Positions 56,746-60,584 of a stretch of DNA of 60,584 nucleotides are shown in pieces. Position 1 is the stretch's first letter. Every line of letters begins with the position of its first letter. The DNA is from Spirogloea muscicola. Lineage: Eukaryota > Streptophyta > Zygnematophyceae > Spirogloeales > Spirogloeaceae. The notes under the pieces are model-generated. The model was not told where the DNA came from. It did not search any database and worked only from the letters and a program-made list of their open reading frames with translations. The stretch is from positions 219,364-279,947 of the forward strand of contig WELB01000104.1 in the NCBI GenBank assembly GCA_009602725.1, in the 5' to 3' direction. A program made the position numbers and the translations under genes.

Positions 56746-59700
56746 CTAAAACGCCAGCTCTGAACCCAAAACCAGTGGTGCAATGTGCGCCGCAACCAAA
56801 GCCAAATGACCAAAGCTAGAGCTGACGATGTGAGCAAGAGCTGCACCACAGGATAACGCCCGGTGCTTGTTGTCCCAGCAACATTTGTGGCCAGATCCTG
56901 CAGATGCATTGAGCGGCACTTGTAATGGCTGCGCTACGGCGGAGTGGCGGCGGCAGCAGTGATGGCTGGCTGCTTCTTCTCCAGCGCACGCTTGTCGCCT
57001 CCTGCGCCACCTTCGCCGCGGCCGCCGGAGCGGCGTGCTGCTGGGCTGGAGCTTGCGCCGCACGACAACATACCGCTGCGGGCTCGAAGCCCGGCGGGTC
57101 TTGAACTTTGCAGCGGCCTTGCCGTCGTCCATCAGCATCGTCGGGGACGTTGGCGACTGCCAGGGGCCGTCTGGTGTGGCAGTCCCTGGAGATGCGTCCT
57201 CCTTCGAGCTCTGCTGCTGCGCCAGCCCCCAAGCGGCTAAGTCCGCCACCGCGACAGTGACGGACTCGGTGCCTCCAAGGTGCCATCTTGGACCCGAGGC
57301 TGCGAGATTAAGCTCACGCAGCGCCTCCGCCACGGCCCGCCCCACCTCGGACTGCGCCGCAGCCTTGCCTTCCTCCTCCTCGCACATCGTCCTAGTGTCC
57401 AGCCACGGCTTGGCCTCAAAGTCGAGGCCAGGCAGCCTGCGGTGGGCGGTCAGTATCTCGATGTCACCGCTGCCGCCGCCGCCGCCGTTGCCGCTAGCAC
57501 AGCCCTGGTCGCTGCAGTTGCGCGCCTCGTTCCGCAGCCACACGGTGGCCAAGGCCGCCGCCGCGCCTGGGAGCAGCGCTGCCAAGTTGAACACCACACG
57601 GCGCCCATCCCGGTCCTCAGCATCCTCCCTCCTCCACACGCGGGCAAAGAGGCCGCTGGCCTTGGCCACGACTGCAACGACTGCAGCGTCTCCGCGGCGG
57701 CCTGGAGCTGCCCAAAGTGACGCAGCAAGCGCGAGCATATAGCTCCGCAGGCCCTCCAGCACGCCCCAGCCCTCGGCACCATCACGCAGCCGCTGCATGG
57801 CAGCACAGAAATCCGCCTCCCAGGCGCCGCTGCCGTCCTCTGCTGCCAGGATCTGCAGCGTCATGGCGTGCAGTGGGCTTCTGGCCTCCTCCATGGCCGC
57901 CTTCACTGCAGCCCTGGTGGCCTCATCATCTGGTGGGCAGGCGGCCAGCACGGTGACCAGGGCGCTGTACATGCCAGCTGAGGGCCGCATGCCGCCCAAT
58001 GCGAGGTGGCGGAAGGCCGCTGCCGCGGCAGCCGCGTCGCCGGCACGCGCATGCGCCTCCACGAGCGCCGCTGCGATGCGCGGGTATGTCTCTAGTCCCT
58101 GTGCAGCCATGGCCGTATGTGCTGCGACTGCTGCGGCGGGCCGCCCGGCCACTGCATACGCCTCCACCAGCGCCGTGTACGCCCCGCCGCCGAGCTCGTA
58201 GCCATCCGTCTGCTTTTCCAGAGGGCGCGAGGAATTCAACACAAGAGCCAAAGTGTGAGCAGACTTGGTCTCACAAATCACATTGTCAGGATTGCTGCTG
58301 CTACTGCAATGGATGTACTCATCCATTCCAGGACGTCTGCGTTACTATCTTCAGTAAAGCCAAGGACACTGACTGAGAGGCCAAGAAAGGCTCAAGTGCA
58401 GGTCCAGCCTTTGAGCTGAGCTAAATTCCAGAGCAAGCAGTGCGCGAAGCACGCAATGCAGGTAAGTCACAAGCGCCGTGCCAACCAACTCACCTCCATC
58501 CTCGCGGCCAGCTCCGCAGCCTCGTCGGCCAGGCCAGCGCGACCAAGGCCCATGAGCAGCACGTTGAGCGTCACGCCAGTAACCTCCGCCCCTGCGACCC
58601 GCATCGCCTCCACCGTGGCAAACATTTCAGGCAGCATGCCCGCAGTTCCGTACGCGTTGATCATTGCCGTGAAGACAGGTGTGTTAGCCTGCACCTGGCA
58701 ACACAGCAAAGAACATCACAACCAATCATTCCATCTCCTCAGCAGAGACTGACGATGAAGAGGGGGGTAGCGGAAACAGAAGGAGCAAGAAAGAAGAGTG
58801 AGGACATGGCGGGGGCATGCGTGAGGGGTTGCAGAGGAGGGAGGTGAGGAGGGAAGATGAGAGTGGGAAAGCGACATACATACCTCCGACCCGAGGCTTA
58901 GGAACTCCTGAAAGGCCTCCCGTGCCTCGCGCACGTGGCCGGCCCGACCGTACCCGTCGATGAGCGCCAAGAAGAGGCGTGCACCCGGCTGGCGACCGGC
59001 AACGTGCTCACGCCAGAAGCGCGCCGCCTCGTCGCACCTGTTCGCCTTGCCGCAGGCGTCTACAACTCCAAGGAGCGTGATCTCACTCGGCAGCAGGCCA
59101 TCGCGCAGAAGCTCGCTGAACCTGGCCAGCGCCTTCTCCCATGCACCAATTCGCGCGTAGGCACTGCGCGCGTGCGTTCCGCAGCACATCCATGTCAACG
59201 AAAAGTGCGCAGAGTACAAGCGACATGGAAGAGGAGTTGCAGAAGTGCTCAGTGGCGCTTCAGGCAGCGGCAGCTGCAGCAGACTTTGCTCACAGACCTT
59301 ATCAAGCAATTGTAGTTGAAGGTGGTGGCGACGCGACCACGTGTCGACTTCTGCCGCAACAGCGCAAACTCTCACTCCGCATCACGGACTGCGCCCGCCT
59401 TGGCGTACGCCTCCACCATCGCGCCGTGCGTGTCGGCAGTGGGCTCCAGGCCCGCAGCGCGCATCTCGGCGAGCGCGTCGGCGGCCCAGGCAGGCTGGCC
59501 GCCGCGCGCATATCCCCGCACGAGCGCCGTGTACGTCACCCCGTTGGGCGAGAGGCCTGACGCCCGCAGGCCCGCGAGCGCACTCTCTGCGTTGCTGTAG
59601 TCGCCCTTGAGTGCGTACCTGTGGGTGTTTGCAAAACAATCCGAAACGTATTTTCAATGTTAGACTATATCTGGTACATGCATCTGCAGTTCAGCAAACA

Positions 59701-60584
59701 TCCAAGTGCGACTTGGCATAAGTCCAGCTGGAGCTAAATTATATCTTGATTGCAACTTGCAAGTGGGAATACAGCCCCGATTGCTTGACGACAGGGACGA
59801 GCGGAGGTCTGCACCCCTCAACGAGAGCGTTGTATGCGGAGAGGCTTGGCGTGACGCCGTCGGCGGCCATGTCCGCCAGCACGCCCTCGGCCGCCTCCAT
59901 GCGCCCAGCCTTGGTGTACGTCACGAGCAGCTGCGTGTACGCCACGCGGCCGCGCCGCACGCCGGCGGCCTTCATGTCCTGCGCACCACACGCACGGCGA
60001 GGCTTCTGGGCTTTTGGGGATCTGGATCACGAGCTCATGGAGGTCGGCGCATGGCTTAGACATGCAACTCTAGCTTAGACACTCAAGTCTAGGTTTTGAA
60101 GAATCTGGGTTCTGTGCTAATGGAGGTCGCATGGCTTTGACATGCACTTCTGGGCTATCGGGAATGTGGTTTCTGTGCTAACGGAGGTGCATGGCTTAGA
60201 CATGCACTTGTGGGCTCTGAATGATCTGGGTTTTGTGCTAATGGAGGTCGTCGCATGGCTTAGGCATGCGACTCTGGCAGCCGCGTCGCCCACGTCCTGT
60301 ATTTGCATAGTAATGATGACTGTGTCTAAGCATAAAATCAAAAGGTGATGCAATTTCATTAGCTGGTAACGGCAGTCAGGGGTGGGACCTGGAAGATCCC
60401 CTCGGCGTGCTCCGTCTTGCCCTCCCAGCCGTACGCGGCGATGAGCATGGTGGACACGGCCTCGTCGAGCGGCAGGCTGGCGGACTGCATGGCGGCGTGG
60501 AGGCCGAGCAGCGCAGGGCCGTCGCGGCGGCGGTAGAGCCCGTCGGCGACCGCCCGCCAGGCCGCGGCACCCGGCGGCGGACCG
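56746..60584 (-). CDS. PPR protein with possible degenerate SMR-like C-terminus (5' end beyond window)
   Basis: Pentatricopeptide-repeat proteins bind organelle RNA. Minus-strand exons: 60,389-60,584 (continues right), 59,815-59,978, 59,376-59,618, 58,884-59,163, 58,494-58,694, 56,746-58,209. Phases agree throughout, though the 59,163 acceptor leaves one repeat short. P-type repeats: VAYTQLLVTYTKAGRMEAAE, AYNALVEGYALKGDYSNAES, VTYTALVRGYARGGQPAWAA, THGAMVEAYAKAGAVRDA, AYARIGAWEKALARF, LFLALIDGYGRAGHVREARE, VFTAMINAYGTAGMLPEMF, AYTALVEAYAVAGRPAAAVA. After the repeats come about 300 residues: VVFNLAALLPGAAAALATVWL, DIEILTAHRR and VGRAVAEALRELN have the spacing of an SMR domain (as in GUN1 or SVR7) but lack its usual LDLHG and TGxG motifs. 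The last 100 codons are low-complexity, so the true C-terminus may be spliced differently. Plastid or mitochondrial targeting is expected, not seen. Confidence 0.88.
60030..60290. repeat. Tandem repeat (~62-bp unit, about four copies) in a PPR intron
   Basis: Repeats share TGCTAATGGAGGTCG, CATGGCTTAGACATGC and ATCTGGGTTTTGTG. They fill most of the intron 59,979-60,388. Copies differ by substitutions and small indels. Confidence 0.8.

Noticed and set aside
60030-60290. CRISPR-like array
   Set aside because: The units are contiguous imperfect tandem repeats without unique spacers, in a eukaryotic intron.

Overview
The window is nuclear DNA of a photosynthetic eukaryote, most likely a chlorophyte green alga. 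The evidence is intron-dense, GC-rich genes with plant-type proteins (LL-diaminopimelate aminotransferase, UDP-arabinopyranose mutase, AAE13-like malonyl-CoA synthetase, GONST-like Golgi GDP-sugar transporter, plant-type TRS130, PPR protein), TGTAA polyadenylation signals, and chlorophyte-like retrotransposons. Introns are mostly GT-AG, with two GC-AG introns. I reconstructed exons by eye; wherever both ends are visible the exon phases close.

Layout. 0.17-3.58 kb: DapL (+), 5' exon(s) outside the window. 3.6-8.3 kb: AT-richer DNA with no confident gene, ending in a proline-rich minus-strand reading frame and a GGC triplet array. 8.7-29.4 kb: a retrotransposon nest. Its base layer is many 5'-truncated, mutually inverted copies of a non-LTR element (LINE) with a restriction-like endonuclease C-terminus and a conserved 3' stem-loop. 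Two LTR elements are inserted into two of these copies: a decayed Ty1/copia element (13,480-18,944, minus) carrying a 638-bp inverted internal duplication, and a decayed chromodomain Ty3/gypsy element (22,916-28,581, plus) with a perfect 5-bp target duplication.

29.2-60.6 kb: the gene-rich half. In order: UDP-arabinopyranose mutase (+), malonyl-CoA synthetase (-), a 770-N assembly gap, a GDP-mannose-type transporter (+), the splicing factor cactin (+), a 51-codon two-helix membrane microprotein (+), TRAPP II subunit TRS130/TRAPPC10 (-), a LINE remnant, and a PPR protein (-) running off the right edge. Several of these concern the Golgi and wall: UAM makes UDP-arabinofuranose at the Golgi face, the GONST-like carrier imports GDP-sugar, and TRS130 belongs to a Golgi tethering complex. 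They are ordinary neighbours, not an operon.

The most notable observations are the LINE family with its 3' hairpin and nested-insertion history, the inverted duplication and anticodon-loop (half-tRNA) primer site of the copia element, a duplicated splice acceptor/exon start in the malonyl-CoA synthetase gene, and sense-strand GGC tracts at four translation starts.
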